Positions 23,090 through 32,707 of a stretch of 64,000 nt of DNA are shown piece by piece. Location: NCBI GenBank assembly GCA_947381965.1, contig CANCXX010000022.1, positions 1 through 64,000 of the forward strand, read 5' to 3'. The stretch's first letter is position 1; each line of letters opens with the position of its first letter. The notes beneath the pieces are model-generated. The model worked only from the letters and a program-made list of their open reading frames with translations, was not told the DNA's origin and made no database searches. Source of the DNA: an uncultured bacterium (GTDB lineage Bacteria > Bacillota > Clostridia > Lachnospirales > Lachnospiraceae). The translations under genes were made by a program, and so were the position numbers.

Positions 23090-25378
23090 ATGATATCAGT
23101 GTTTGAAGGCGGCGCTTATCTGGTAAACGGCACAGAAGTTATTCCGGAGGGCGGGCAGGCTCTTGCAGAAGTAGGGGCTAAAACGGGAAAAGAGATTACA
23201 AAGGAAGAGGCCCGGCAGCAGACAATTGCCTATAATATTTTAAAGGAACATAATACATCAGGCAGCATGGACAAGCTGAAAATCAAGTTTGACAAGCTGA
23301 CTTCCCATGATATTACTTTTGTGGGCATTATTCAGACAGCAAGGGCGTCCGGACTGGAAAAATTCCCAGTGCCTTATGTGCTGACCAACTGTCATAATTC
23401 TTTGTGTGCAGTAGGTGGAACCATTAATGAAGATGACCATATGTTTGGTCTGTCCTGTGCGAAAAGATATGGCGGTGTTTATGTACCCCCTCACCAGGCG
23501 GTTATCCATCAGTTTGCAAGGGAAATGCTTGCAGGAGGCGGGAAAATGATTTTAGGCTCTGATTCCCATACCCGTTATGGCGCTCTTGGCACTATGGCCA
23601 TGGGTGAGGGAGGCCCGGAGCTGGTAAAACAGCTGTTAAACCAGACTTATGATATTAATATGCCCGGTGTGGTTGGCGTATATCTGACCGGGGAGCCGGT
23701 AAAAGGCGTAGGGCCTCAGGACGTTGCCCTTGCCATAATCGGAGAAGTTTTTGCCAGTGGATATGTAAAAAATAAAGTGATGGAATTTGTAGGTCCCGGT
23801 GTGTCTGCTTTAAGCGCCGACTTTAGAATTGGGATTGATGTTATGACTACAGAAACCACCTGTTTATCTTCTATCTGGCGGACGGATGATGTAATTAAAG
23901 AATTTTATGATATTCATGGAAGAAAAGAAGAATATAAGGAATTGAACCCAGGGCAGGCTGCTTACTATGATGGTATGATTACCATAGACCTGGGCGCCAT
24001 TAAACCTATGATTGCCATGCCGTTCCATCCAAGCAATACTTATACCATTGATGAACTGAATGCAAACCTGATGGATATTCTGGATGATGTGGAGAAAAAG
24101 GCGGCAGTTTCTTTAGACGGGGCAGTGGACTTTACCCTGAAAAACAAGGTGAAGAATGGCAAGCTTTTGGTGGATCAGGGAATTATTGCAGGCTGTGCGG
24201 GAGGCGGATTTGAAAATATCTGTGCGGCAGCGGATATTATGAAAGGAACTTATATTGGTTCAGACGGTTTTACCTTAAGCGTATATCCGGCCTCCATGCC
24301 TGTTTATATGGAACTGATTAAAAACGGCTGTGCGGCAACGCTGCTTGAAACGGGGGCTGTTATGAAAACAGCATTCTGCGGCCCATGCTTTGGGGCGGGA
24401 GATACGCCGGCAAACAATGCGTTCAGTATCCGCCACTCCACCAGAAATTTCCCTAACAGGGAAGGATCCAAACTGCAAAATGGACAAATTTCTTCTGTTG
24501 CCCTTATGGACGCTCGTTCTATTGCGGCAACTGCGGCCAACAAAGGCGTGCTTACTGCCGCTACGGAGTTTGATGGGCCGGTGAACAAATACCAGTATCA
24601 TTTTGATGCCAATATTTATGCAAACAGGGTGTTTGACGCCAAAGGGGTGGCAGATCCTGCTGTAGAAATCCAGTTTGGCCCCAATATTAAGGACTGGCCG
24701 GCAATGACAGCGTTGCCGGAGAATCTGGTTCTGCGTGTTGTGTCGGAAATCCACGACCCGGTAACAACTACCGACGAACTGATCCCTTCCGGTGAAACAT
24801 CCTCTTACCGTTCCAATCCGCTGGGACTTGCTGAGTTTACTTTATCCAGAAAGGACCCTGCTTATGTGGGACTTGCCAAGGACATTCAGGCTGCCCAGAA
24901 AGCAATAATGGAAGGAAAATGTCCTGTGGAAGAAAAACCGGAGCTGAAGCCGGTGATGGATGTGATTAAAGAGAGCTATCCGGAAACAGGAAAAGGAAAT
25001 GTGGGATTTGGATCCACTATCTTTGCGGTAAAGCCTGGCGATGGCTCTGCAAGAGAACAGGCCGCGTCCTGTCAGAAAGTGTTGGGCGGATGGGCAAATA
25101 TTGCAAATGAATATGCAACCAAGAGATACCGTTCCAACCTGATTAACTGGGGGATGCTTCCATTTTTAATTGAGGAAGGGGAGCTTCCATTTAAAAACAA
25201 AGATTATCTTTTCCTGCCCGGAATCCGAAAAGCGGTGGAAGAGAAATCGGATGTAATTAAAGCATATAAGGTAGGGGAAAAGGAACTTACGGAATTTACC
25301 CTGCGGCTGGGAGAGATGACAGACGAGGAAAGGCAGATTATATTAAAAGGATGTCTGATCAACTATAACAGAGTATAA
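23090..25378 (+). CDS. Aconitase-family hydratase (YbhJ-like)
   Basis: A 762-residue 4Fe-4S (de)hydratase. Aconitase landmarks: [37 protein letters not shown], the [10 protein letters not shown] segment and the [14 protein letters not shown] cluster loop, followed by the swivel domain with [15 protein letters not shown] and ATAANKG. It is closest in layout to the YbhJ-type hydratase branch rather than to AcnA or AcnB. It may serve as this organism's aconitase or hydrate a related di/tricarboxylate; no TCA or leucine-pathway genes adjoin it. A single-gene transcript is bounded by its promoter and the strong terminator at 25388. Confidence 0.9.
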   Translation: MISVFEGGAYLVNGTEVIPEGGQALAEVGAKTGKEITKEEARQQTIAYNILKEHNTSGSMDKLKIKFDKLTSHDITFVGIIQTARASGLEKFPVPYVLTNCHNSLCAVGGTINEDDHMFGLSCAKRYGGVYVPPHQAVIHQFAREMLAGGGKMILGSDSHTRYGALGTMAMGEGGPELVKQLLNQTYDINMPGVVGVYLTGEPVKGVGPQDVALAIIGEVFASGYVKNKVMEFVGPGVSALSADFRIGIDVMTTETTCLSSIWRTDDVIKEFYDIHGRKEEYKELNPGQAAYYDGMITIDLGAIKPMIAMPFHPSNTYTIDELNANLMDILDDVEKKAAVSLDGAVDFTLKNKVKNGKLLVDQGIIAGCAGGGFENICAAADIMKGTYIGSDGFTLSVYPASMPVYMELIKNGCAATLLETGAVMKTAFCGPCFGAGDTPANNAFSIRHSTRNFPNREGSKLQNGQISSVALMDARSIAATAANKGVLTAATEFDGPVNKYQYHFDANIYANRVFDAKGVADPAVEIQFGPNIKDWPAMTALPENLVLRVVSEIHDPVTTTDELIPSGETSSYRSNPLGLAEFTLSRKDPAYVGLAKDIQAAQKAIMEGKCPVEEKPELKPVMDVIKESYPETGKGNVGFGSTIFAVKPGDGSAREQAASCQKVLGGWANIANEYATKRYRSNLINWGMLPFLIEEGELPFKNKDYLFLPGIRKAVEEKSDVIKAYKVGEKELTEFTLRLGEMTDEERQIILKGCLINYNRV

Positions 25379-25387
25379 AATGACTTT

Positions 25388-25414
25388 AAGGCTGGCGGTG
25401 CGCCAGCCTTTTTT
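25388..25414 (+). terminator. Terminator after the hydratase gene
   Basis: AAGGCTGGCG (25388-25397), loop GTG, CGCCAGCCTT (25401-25410) and a T run: a perfect 10-bp stem. Confidence 0.9.
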
Positions 25415-25502
25415 CTTCGGCGGAAGGGAGGGCGAAGCCTTTTTCCGGCAGATAATTGGAAAGGCGGACTGGACGCGAAGCCTCCTTTTGCAGCGCAGAA
25501 AA

Positions 25503-26348
25503 TTATACAGCCACACTTGCATTCCAGCGTTCCATAACTGTAGCGGAAAAGATGCCGGCGGCAAGGAAAAAAATGTTCAGCATACAGGAATAGGTGGAAA
25601 CATTAAAACTCTGAAAGGGAATAATCATAATGGTGGCTGCAATGACAATTCCCACAATGGCATGAAAGGCCAGGGAATAGTATTTGTCAAACAGATTATT
25701 GACTGCTTTTGAGAGAAAGAGGATGGTAATCAGTGCTCCTATGCCGGCAGGTATAAGAACTTCCGATGATAAATGCCCGATACCGTCCACAAATGGAGTG
25801 TAAAGACCCAAAGGCATCAGCAGGGTGGAAAAGCTCATTCCAGGTGCAATAATGCTAAGAGCAAGGCAGAAACCGCAAAACAGGTACCACAGGAAATTAG
25901 GGGTAATGGTTACGGAAGCTGCACGCAGGCCGAGAAGCAGGGTAAAAACTGCAAACATAGCCAATAACATGGCTATAAAAGAATTTTTAGTGCGTCCAAA
26001 CAGACCGGCTTCCTGCCATAGGGAAGGAAGCATTCCGGCAATCAGACCTACGAACAGGCAGATGGAAGGAGCGGGATAATTTTCAAGCACAAATGCCAAT
26101 AGCCCTGCTATTCCCATAAATCCCAGAACTTCCCCTATAATATAAGGAAATAGTCTGGGAATATGGGTTCTGAAATTGCGGAAAGGATTTGAGAGAAGTT
26201 CCATAATTGGTTTGTAAACGCCAAACACCACACTAAGGACTCCGCCGCTTATGCCGGGAAGAACAGCCCCCAGCCCAATCAGAGCTCCCTGCAGCATTTG
26301 GAGAAGAAATTTAAAAAAGAATTGGCTGCCAGTATGCTTTTTTCTCAT
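25503..26348 (-). CDS. DUF368 membrane protein, probable C55-phosphate flippase (PopT type)
   Basis: A 281-residue protein with about eight hydrophobic segments. DUF368 markers are the N-terminal GALIGLGAVLPGISGGVL and its second-half counterpart ALSIIAPGMSFSTLLMPLG, an internal duplication. DUF368 proteins (PopT) return undecaprenyl phosphate to the inner leaflet for another round of wall synthesis. It is a single gene on the minus strand between the hydratase and the broken Rpn gene. The start (MRKKHTGS) is the first Met of the frame. Confidence 0.88.
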   Translation of the reverse strand: MRKKHTGSQFFFKFLLQMLQGALIGLGAVLPGISGGVLSVVFGVYKPIMELLSNPFRNFRTHIPRLFPYIIGEVLGFMGIAGLLAFVLENYPAPSICLFVGLIAGMLPSLWQEAGLFGRTKNSFIAMLLAMFAVFTLLLGLRAASVTITPNFLWYLFCGFCLALSIIAPGMSFSTLLMPLGLYTPFVDGIGHLSSEVLIPAGIGALITILFLSKAVNNLFDKYYSLAFHAIVGIVIAATIMIIPFQSFNVSTYSCMLNIFFLAAGIFSATVMERWNASVAV

Positions 26349-26570
26349 ATGACCTCACTGCTGTAAATTGGAATTATTTATAATAAAGGATATGACATGG
26401 GAAGACATTTTTATTCATGAAACGGGAGATGAAAAATTATTTATAGCCGTTATGAAATAATGAATGCAATATTGTTGTATTATACTAAAGATAATGGTAA
26501 TCTATAATTAGATTATAAATAGTGGAACTATAAAAATTAAAACATCTGTCTGCATATGTGGGGGATAAAA

Positions 26571-27613
26571 ATGAGGTTGGTTAACACACCATATGATGAT
26601 GTGTTTCGCACATTATTAAACGATTGCAGTGTTCTCATTCTACCAGTTATAAATGAAATGTTTGGAGAACATTATATTGGAAAAGAAAAAATTGTGTTTT
26701 CGATTAATGAGCATTTTTTAAACAGCCAGGATGGGAACGAAACAGAGCGTATTACGGATACAAGTTTTACAGTGATTGGTACAGAAGTGAAAAAATACCA
26801 TTGGGAATGTCAGAGTAGTCCGGACAGCAGTATGTTAGTCAGATTTTTTGAGTATGATACACAGATAGCGTTGGACGAGGGAAAAATAGAGGGGAACATG
26901 CTTAGCGTAACGTTTCCTCACTCCGCAGCATTGTTTCTTCGGCATCATGAGTCAACGCCGGATAAATTGAAAACGGAAATTATTACACCAGGGGGAAGTG
27001 TCAGATATATATTCCTATAATGAAGCTCCAGTTTTATAAAATTGATGAAATTTTTAAAAAGAAACTGTTATTTTTGATTCCTTTTTATATTTTTTCATAT
27101 GAAAAGCATTTTGAAGAGTATAACAACGACAAACAGAAATTGGAACTTCTTATGAAGGAGTATGAGAAAATAAAAAACAGGCTTGAGGAATTGGTAAATG
27201 CAGGGGATGTTAATGAATATACAAAATGTACCATAATTGATATGTCAAATAAGGTATTAGAACATATTGCGATGAAATACAATGATCTCAGGGAAGGAGT
27301 GAAGTCGGTAATGGGAGGAAAAGTTCTTGAATATGAGGCAAAAAGCATAAGAAATGAAGGAATACAGGAAGGCCTGCAGAGGGGAATACAAAAAGGAATG
27401 CAAAAAGGAATACAACAGGGAATGCAAAAAGGAATACAACAGGGAATGCAAAAAGGAATACAACAGGGAAGAGGAGAAGGCGTTCAGGTAGGAAGGCTTG
27501 AAATGTTGTTTGATCTTGTGCGTGATAATCTTCTGCCTGTGAAAGATGCTGCTTATAAGGCCGGACTTTCAGAGGAGGACTTCAGAGAGAAAATGCAGAC
27601 ACATACCAGGTAG
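26571..27613 (+). pseudogene. Rpn-family nuclease/transposase, broken by one missing base
   Basis: The first part (26571-27020) carries MRLVNTPYDDVFRTLLND, the nuclease strand HWECQSSPDSSMLVRFFEYD and IITPGGSVRY, then stops. The second part in another frame (open from 27002, ATG at 27020) continues IPIMKLQFYKIDEIFKKKLLFLIPFYIF, the usual next block. Family members read S-V-x-Y-D-I-P-V/I here: inserting one G after 27008 (TAT-GAT-ATT-CCT) restores both the Asp and the frame. The stop and the second ATG overlap (TAATG), so a two-piece product is conceivable. The tail has a 24-bp tandem repeat encoding GIQQGMQK units. Alternatives are sequencing error or phase variation. Confidence 0.8.
27395..27466 (+). 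repeat. Three tandem 24-bp units in the Rpn gene tail
   Basis: Unit GGAATGCAAAAAGGAATACA+ACAG repeated at 27395, 27419 and 27443, with partial units before. It encodes alternating G-M-Q-K and G-I-Q-Q. The unit keeps frame, so copy-number change would only alter the length of the helical tail. Confidence 0.9.
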
Positions 27614-27619
27614 GAAGAC

Positions 27620-27640
27620 AGGAGGGGCGATGCCCCTCCT
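27620..27640 (+). terminator. Hairpin after the Rpn pseudogene
   Basis: AGGAGGGGC (27620-27628), loop GAT, GCCCCTCCT (27632-27640). A strong stem, but the downstream sequence ATTATATC has few T's. Confidence 0.65.
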
Positions 27641-27958
27641 ATTATATCAGTTAACATGTTTCAGAGAAGAGCTATTTTTTTAATCCGTATGGCTCTATGG
27701 GGTTATCTTTATATCAAATTTAAATTGTTTCGTTACATAGTATCTGGTAAAAATTTTCTCTTGCCTAAATATATTATTCAACCGGCCGATAAATATATTG
27801 CAGGTGTTCATGGCCAGGATACCAGCACAAAATATTGATTTAGTCGCCACGGATGGTATGCCTCAGGGAAACGGACAGCCCTTTTGTGTATCATTTTTGC
27901 GTTTTTTCAATCACGGAGGAGAGAAAAGAGGCAAGGGACTTAAAGAGAAGGAGGAAGA

Positions 27959-29161
27959 ATGCGAGTAGATTCCGCTGCAATAGGAATGGAGTCCGACAGA
28001 CGCTACACTTCCATTTCCGGGAGGGTGAGCAGATTAACTATTACGACTGGGAGACAGAGCCTTAAGGATGGAACCGGCGCTCTGTTTGGAAACTTATCGG
28101 ATGGTGATGTGGAACAGGAAGGGAAACAGACGGAAGGAAAACGAAACCCGGAAGAATCCTTAAAGTCTGCATTTGACGAATTCCGGGCAAAGACGAAGGC
28201 GCTTGGTTCGGGAAATGTCAGGGATGCAGATGTGGCATCCATCCATAAACAGCTGATGGAAATCAGACAGCAGTGCTTAAACTATCTGATGGATATTCTT
28301 TTCCCTCACAGAAGGGGATTATCGGCAGATGCAGGAGCAGGGGTAAGTCAGGATGCAGGTGAAACTGTGTCCACGGCGGATACGCTTGCGTCCACGGCAG
28401 GGCTGGGGGTCAAGACATATACTTACAGCACCCAGTATTACCGGCAGGAGACGGAAACTGCAAGATATTCCACTACAGGGACTGTAAAATGTGCGGACGG
28501 AAGAGAAATCAGCTTTAATCTCAATCTGGAAATGAGCCGTAGTTTTCAGGAATATTATGAGGAAAAAGTAACTTCCACCCACGTAAATATGTGTGATCCG
28601 CTGGTAATTAACCTAAACGGAAACATAGCTGATTTATCTGACCAGACTTTTCTGTTTGATATTGACGGGGATGGGAAAGAAGATGAGATCAACCGCCTTG
28701 GAGCGGGCAGCGGTTATCTGGCACTGGACAAAAATGGCGACGGAGTCATAAATGACGGCACGGAGCTTTTTGGAACAAAGTCAGGTAATGGATTTGCCGA
28801 TCTTGCAGCTTATGATACGGACCATAATGGCTTTATTGATGAAGGCGATGAAATTTGGGAAAAGCTGAAAATCTGGGTAATGGACGAAAACGGGAACCAG
28901 CAGCTCTATTCTCTGGCAGAAAAAGGAGTGGGAGCCATCTGTCTTCAAAATTCCGCTACCGATTATGCCATCACGGATGAAAATAATCAGGCCAAAGGAA
29001 TGATCCGCAACACAGGCGTTTTCCTGTACGAAAATGGAAATGTAGGTACCGTCCAGCATGTGGATTTGGTTCTTCATGAGCAGAAGACACAGGCGGAGCA
29101 GGAAAGGGTTAGAAAAAAGCAGAGCAAATATGAAAAGTGGCTGTATGACATGGCAATGTAA
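27959..29161 (+). CDS. Protein with EF-hand-like calcium-binding repeats
   Basis: A 400-residue protein without signal peptide. The first 150 residues are low-complexity and helical. After a beta-rich part (TYTYSTQYYRQETETARY) comes DPLVINLNG and a chain of dockerin/EF-hand-type loops: DIDGDGKED (234-242), DKNGDGVINDGTE (257-269) and DTDHNGFIDEGDE (286-298), ending with a charged helix. The same arrangement occurs in VCBS/FG-GAP-like surface or flagellum-associated proteins of Clostridia. AAGGAGGAAG precedes ATG 27959. Calcium binding is likely from the D-x-D/N-x-D/N-G pattern; the role is unknown. Confidence 0.75.
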   Translation: MRVDSAAIGMESDRRYTSISGRVSRLTITTGRQSLKDGTGALFGNLSDGDVEQEGKQTEGKRNPEESLKSAFDEFRAKTKALGSGNVRDADVASIHKQLMEIRQQCLNYLMDILFPHRRGLSADAGAGVSQDAGETVSTADTLASTAGLGVKTYTYSTQYYRQETETARYSTTGTVKCADGREISFNLNLEMSRSFQEYYEEKVTSTHVNMCDPLVINLNGNIADLSDQTFLFDIDGDGKEDEINRLGAGSGYLALDKNGDGVINDGTELFGTKSGNGFADLAAYDTDHNGFIDEGDEIWEKLKIWVMDENGNQQLYSLAEKGVGAICLQNSATDYAITDENNQAKGMIRNTGVFLYENGNVGTVQHVDLVLHEQKTQAEQERVRKKQSKYEKWLYDMAM

Positions 29162-29267
29162 CAGGCAGAAAATCTATTGACAGTATAGCCCGAAAGGGGC
29201 AAAGCGGTTAATAGGAAAAAGGTATAAAAGAGGGGCGCTTTCGCATAAAATAGCCTGGAGGTGTCCT

Positions 29268-30272
29268 ATGAAAAAACTTAGAGTCTTTCAAACTGTCAAA
29301 ATAAAAAGAATCGTACCCGGATTTCTTTCAGGAAATTTGGGGACGGTTCTTTTGTTTTTGCTGTTAGTTCCTTATTTGGTGACGTTTTTATTCGGTAATT
29401 TGAAGGAAGGAACAGGAAGCGGGGAAACATATGCAAAAAAAGAAGGCAGCACAGAGGAGGGACGTTTTTTTATTAATAACAGGACCCTGCTGGGAACTGA
29501 AAGAATTCCGCTGGAAAGCTATGTGGCGGACAAACTGGCCAGAAGTATGGATGGGGATTATGAAATAGAAACCTTAAAGGCACAGGCAGTGTTGATACGG
29601 TCCGGGCTTTTAAGGCAGATTGCGGATGCAGGCGGAAATGAAATTTATGTGGAGGATACAGGCTATGGAAGCATTCCGGCCACGGAAAAAATCTATACAG
29701 CAGTATCGCAGACAGAAGGCGTGTGTCTGATTTATGAAAACAAACCCATAAACGGCGCTTATTTTCTGGTCAGCAATGGGGCTACAAGAAATGCAGGGGA
29801 GCTGCTTTCGGAAGAATACCCCTATTTAAAAAGTGTGCTTTGCAGCAGGGATTTTTTATCGGAGGATTATGCGGGTCTGGCCTATTATGAAGAAAATGAA
29901 TTTGAAAGGCTTTGGCAGCAGACACCCTCTTTTCCTGCCACAGAGGAAAAAATTATGGAGAACGATAAGGTCACTGTTGAAATGGAGGCAGGTGACTATC
30001 AAATATACAGGGACAGTGTGGGGTATGTTCTGTATCTGGAGCGGGATGGAAAATTTGTTACAGGTGAGCAGTTCCGGGAGAGCCTGCGTATTCCATCTGC
30101 CAGTTTTCATTTAAATAAGGAAGAAAATAAAATACTTATTACGTCCAAAGGTGTGGGACACGGATTGGGAATGAGTCAGTTTGGGGCCAATGAAATGGCA
30201 AAGGAGGGAAAGGATTATGTGAAAATCCTGAATTATTTTTTTCAGGATGTAACAATTACAAAATCTGAATAA
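29268..30272 (+). CDS. spoIID: Stage II sporulation protein D (SpoIID)
   Basis: A 334-residue lytic transglycosylase anchored by one N-terminal membrane helix (residues about 25-45, GTVLLFLLLVPYLVTFLF). The SpoIID/LytB core runs from PLESYVADKLARSM to the closing GVGHGLGMSQFGANEMAKEGKDY block. In sporulating Firmicutes SpoIID cuts denuded glycan during engulfment together with SpoIIP and SpoIIM. The SpoIIQ-like gene follows 79 bases downstream, the usual neighbourhood, so both are probably made in the mother cell/forespore programme. Length fits the family. Confidence 0.9.
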   Translation: MKKLRVFQTVKIKRIVPGFLSGNLGTVLLFLLLVPYLVTFLFGNLKEGTGSGETYAKKEGSTEEGRFFINNRTLLGTERIPLESYVADKLARSMDGDYEIETLKAQAVLIRSGLLRQIADAGGNEIYVEDTGYGSIPATEKIYTAVSQTEGVCLIYENKPINGAYFLVSNGATRNAGELLSEEYPYLKSVLCSRDFLSEDYAGLAYYEENEFERLWQQTPSFPATEEKIMENDKVTVEMEAGDYQIYRDSVGYVLYLERDGKFVTGEQFRESLRIPSASFHLNKEENKILITSKGVGHGLGMSQFGANEMAKEGKDYVKILNYFFQDVTITKSE

Positions 30273-30351
30273 AGAAGGAAAAAAGGGTAAAACTAACCAT
30301 AAGAACAAATCATGTATATACATGGCATAACAGGTTCCAGGAGGAAGAGAT

Positions 30352-31281
30352 ATGAGAAGTAGAAGAAGAAAAGGACTTGCCAGAGAACGGTTTCTTATGG
30401 TTGCTTCAGCAGTACTGGTTTTAGGCTCTCTGACAGCTACCGGGTTGTGGCTGGGAAGGGATAAAAGCAGTCAGGACGAGGGGTATGTGGTAGATTTAAG
30501 CACCATTGAAAATAACACGGCGGCAGGTCTGGCAGAAGGAAACGGGGTAAACCCTGCGGAAAATGTGACCCAGGGAGTGGTTCCGGCGGACGATCTGGAC
30601 TATGACCCCTATTTTCAGGAAACAAATTCTCAGAGGATTGAAAACCCGGACCAGTCAGACAGCGACAGCATGTCAGATGGTGCAGAGTCAGAAGAAACAA
30701 AAGACAAATCTGCTTTAAATAAAGATAAAAAAGAGGAGGAGACAAAGGAAGAAGAAACAAAATCAAAAACACAGCCCCAGATGGAGGCGAAGGAACAGAC
30801 AAAGGCGGATACAGACGAGGGGGAAGGAACCCCGGCCCTGTCTACAGCGATGCAGCCAGCCCTGACCTTTGGCGATTCAGACACACTGGTATGGCCTATA
30901 GTGGGAAATATACTTGTAAATTACAGTATGGACAAGACCGTATATTTTTCCACGCTGCAGCAGTATAAATACAATCCTGCCATTGTCATACAGGCAAATG
31001 TGGGTGATTTAATTACTGCAGCGTCAGCAGGGAAAGTAATTTCCGTTTTTAACGATCCGCAAATTGGAGATGCAATAACCATGGAGCTTGGCGGCGGCTA
31101 TGAAGTTACCTATGGGCAGCTGACTAATATTTTGGTATCAGAAGGGAGCTTTGTGGCGGCGGGAGACGTGATAGCAGAGGTATCAGCGCCCACCAAATAT
31201 TACAGCGTGGAAGGCCCAAATGTTTACTTTAAGCTTACCAAAAATGGCGAACCGGTTAATCCAATGGGGAAATTAAGCTAA
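30352..31281 (+). CDS. SpoIIQ-like LytM/M23-fold protein
   Basis: A 309-residue protein with an N-terminal membrane helix (about 15-35), a long acidic E/K/D/T-rich linker (about 85-165) and a C-terminal LytM/M23 fold (WPIVGNILVNYS ... GDAITMELGGGYEVTYGQL ... VEGPNVYFKLTKNGEPVNP). Active M23 enzymes have H-x-H in the last strand (GPHLHFE); here it is GPNVYFK, so zinc binding and catalysis should be lost, as in B. subtilis SpoIIQ, which works as a binding partner of SpoIIIAH across the intermembrane space. Position after spoIID supports a role in engulfment. Confidence 0.75.
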   Translation: MRSRRRKGLARERFLMVASAVLVLGSLTATGLWLGRDKSSQDEGYVVDLSTIENNTAAGLAEGNGVNPAENVTQGVVPADDLDYDPYFQETNSQRIENPDQSDSDSMSDGAESEETKDKSALNKDKKEEETKEEETKSKTQPQMEAKEQTKADTDEGEGTPALSTAMQPALTFGDSDTLVWPIVGNILVNYSMDKTVYFSTLQQYKYNPAIVIQANVGDLITAASAGKVISVFNDPQIGDAITMELGGGYEVTYGQLTNILVSEGSFVAAGDVIAEVSAPTKYYSVEGPNVYFKLTKNGEPVNPMGKLS

Positions 31282-31293
31282 GGAAGATGGGTT

Positions 31294-32496
31294 ATGTTAT
31301 ATATTATTGGCGGTAAAATCCTGACTATGACAGGTGATATCTGGGAAAAAGGATATATATGTATTGAGGATGGAAAAATAAGGGAACTGGGGCCTATGAA
31401 AGATGGAGCCCCTTTTCCCCTGCCAGAGGGAGATAAGGTGCAGGTTATCAATGCGCTTGGATATCTGGTGATGCCAGGTCTGATAGAAGCACACTGCCAT
31501 ATGGGAATCACGGAAGAAAAAAAGGGAATGGAAGGGGATGACTGTAATGAAACGGTTGACCCCATTACCCCTTATCTCCGTTCCATTGATGCAATTAATC
31601 CTATGGACGCGGCTTTTGACGATGCCTTAAGAGCGGGCATTACATCTGCTATGATTGGTCCGGGAAGCGCGAATGTGGTGGGAGGTACATTTTCCTTTGT
31701 AAAGACATGCGGCAGGAGCATTGATGAGCTTGCGGTACTGGCTCCCGCAGCCATGAAGGTTGCCTTTGGGGAAAATCCCAAGGTAAATTACTCCGGGCAG
31801 GGAAAATCGCCTGCCACAAGAATGGCAATTGCGGCAATGCTGCGGGAAGAACTATTTAAGGCACAGCGTTATTATGAAAAAAAATGTGCAGGCATGAAAC
31901 GGGAGGAAGAAGATTTCCGTTATGAATGCTGGCTTCCGGTATTTGAAGGAAAAATTCCCTTAAAAGCCCATGTGCACCGGGCGGATGATATTCAGACGGC
32001 TATCCGTATTGCAAAAGAATTTCATCTGGATATGACCCTGGATCACTGCAGCGAAGGCCATCTGATTGCGGAAGAAATCAGAAAGTCAGGGTTTCCGGCC
32101 ATTGTAGGACCGGACCTTGCAAGCCGAAATAAAATTGAAGTTCAGAACATGGCGTTTAAAACCATAGGGATATTGAACAAAGAAGGAATCCCAACGGCAA
32201 TTACCACAGACCATCCTGTATCCTTAATCCAGTCCCTTCCCATCTGTGCAGGTCTTGCAGTGAAGGCCGGACTTGACGAAATGGAAGCGCTGAAATCCAT
32301 CACCATTTATCCGGCAAAAATCTGCAGGGTAGACCACCGGGTAGGATCTCTTGCGCCGGGAAAGGATGCGGATATTGCAATTTTTGATTATCTCCCTACA
32401 AAGGTGGAGGCAAAAACCTTATGTACCATAATAGAAGGCCGGATTGTTTATGCGGACCAAACCTTTCCTTTACCTGAAAAGAAAAAAAATGTATAA
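31294..32496 (+). CDS. Amidohydrolase (imidazolonepropionase-like)
   Basis: A 400-residue metal-dependent hydrolase with the amidohydrolase barrel and flanking beta domain. Metal-binding residues are visible: H-x-H in PGLIEAHCHMG, His in KAHVHRADDI, His in LDHCSEGH and Asp in AITTDHPVS; the closing GSLAPGKDADIAIFD is characteristic. The substrate is not evident; the family includes imidazolonepropionase and cyclic-imide or peptide hydrolases. It starts 12 bases after the SpoIIQ-like gene, so it may be read through from that promoter. Confidence 0.88.
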   Translation: MLYIIGGKILTMTGDIWEKGYICIEDGKIRELGPMKDGAPFPLPEGDKVQVINALGYLVMPGLIEAHCHMGITEEKKGMEGDDCNETVDPITPYLRSIDAINPMDAAFDDALRAGITSAMIGPGSANVVGGTFSFVKTCGRSIDELAVLAPAAMKVAFGENPKVNYSGQGKSPATRMAIAAMLREELFKAQRYYEKKCAGMKREEEDFRYECWLPVFEGKIPLKAHVHRADDIQTAIRIAKEFHLDMTLDHCSEGHLIAEEIRKSGFPAIVGPDLASRNKIEVQNMAFKTIGILNKEGIPTAITTDHPVSLIQSLPICAGLAVKAGLDEMEALKSITIYPAKICRVDHRVGSLAPGKDADIAIFDYLPTKVEAKTLCTIIEGRIVYADQTFPLPEKKKNV

Positions 32497-32511
32497 TTAC
32501 AGACGAAAGGG

Positions 32512-32620
32512 TATAATGCCAAAGCGCTGGAATATAATGTATTGTTTATCCTGACCTGATTAAATTCAGGGTACAAACAGGGAAAATGGCATTTTTTGCA
32601 AAGCGCGGGGCATTATATTC
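32512..32620 (+). promoter_or_regulatory. Structured region upstream of ddl with alternative stems
   Basis: TATAATGCC (32512-32520) and GAATATAATG (32530-32539) can each pair with the same right arm GGCATTATATTC (32609-32620), and AATGCC can also pair with GGCATT (32588-32593), which is followed by TTTT. Mutually exclusive hairpins suggest an attenuator-like leader or a small mobile repeat. No known riboswitch was recognised. Confidence 0.4.
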
Positions 32621-32707
32621 TCTTTTGATATGTAAGGCATTGGTGTAAAGTGGGCCATAAAGCAGTCCATGGAAGGTTTGCAGAATATATAGTTTGGGAG
32701 GTATGGC

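Noticed and set aside
24275-24754. Long minus-strand reading frames inside the aconitase-family gene
   Set aside because: Shadow frames opposite a full-length conserved gene with complete iron-sulfur motifs.
27395-27466. Possible CRISPR array
   Set aside because: The units are contiguous 24-mers without spacers and lie in a coding frame.
32540-32600. TPP-riboswitch-like string ACCTGAT near ddl
   Set aside because: The CTGAGA element and the rest of the TPP core are missing, and the downstream genes are unrelated to thiamine.
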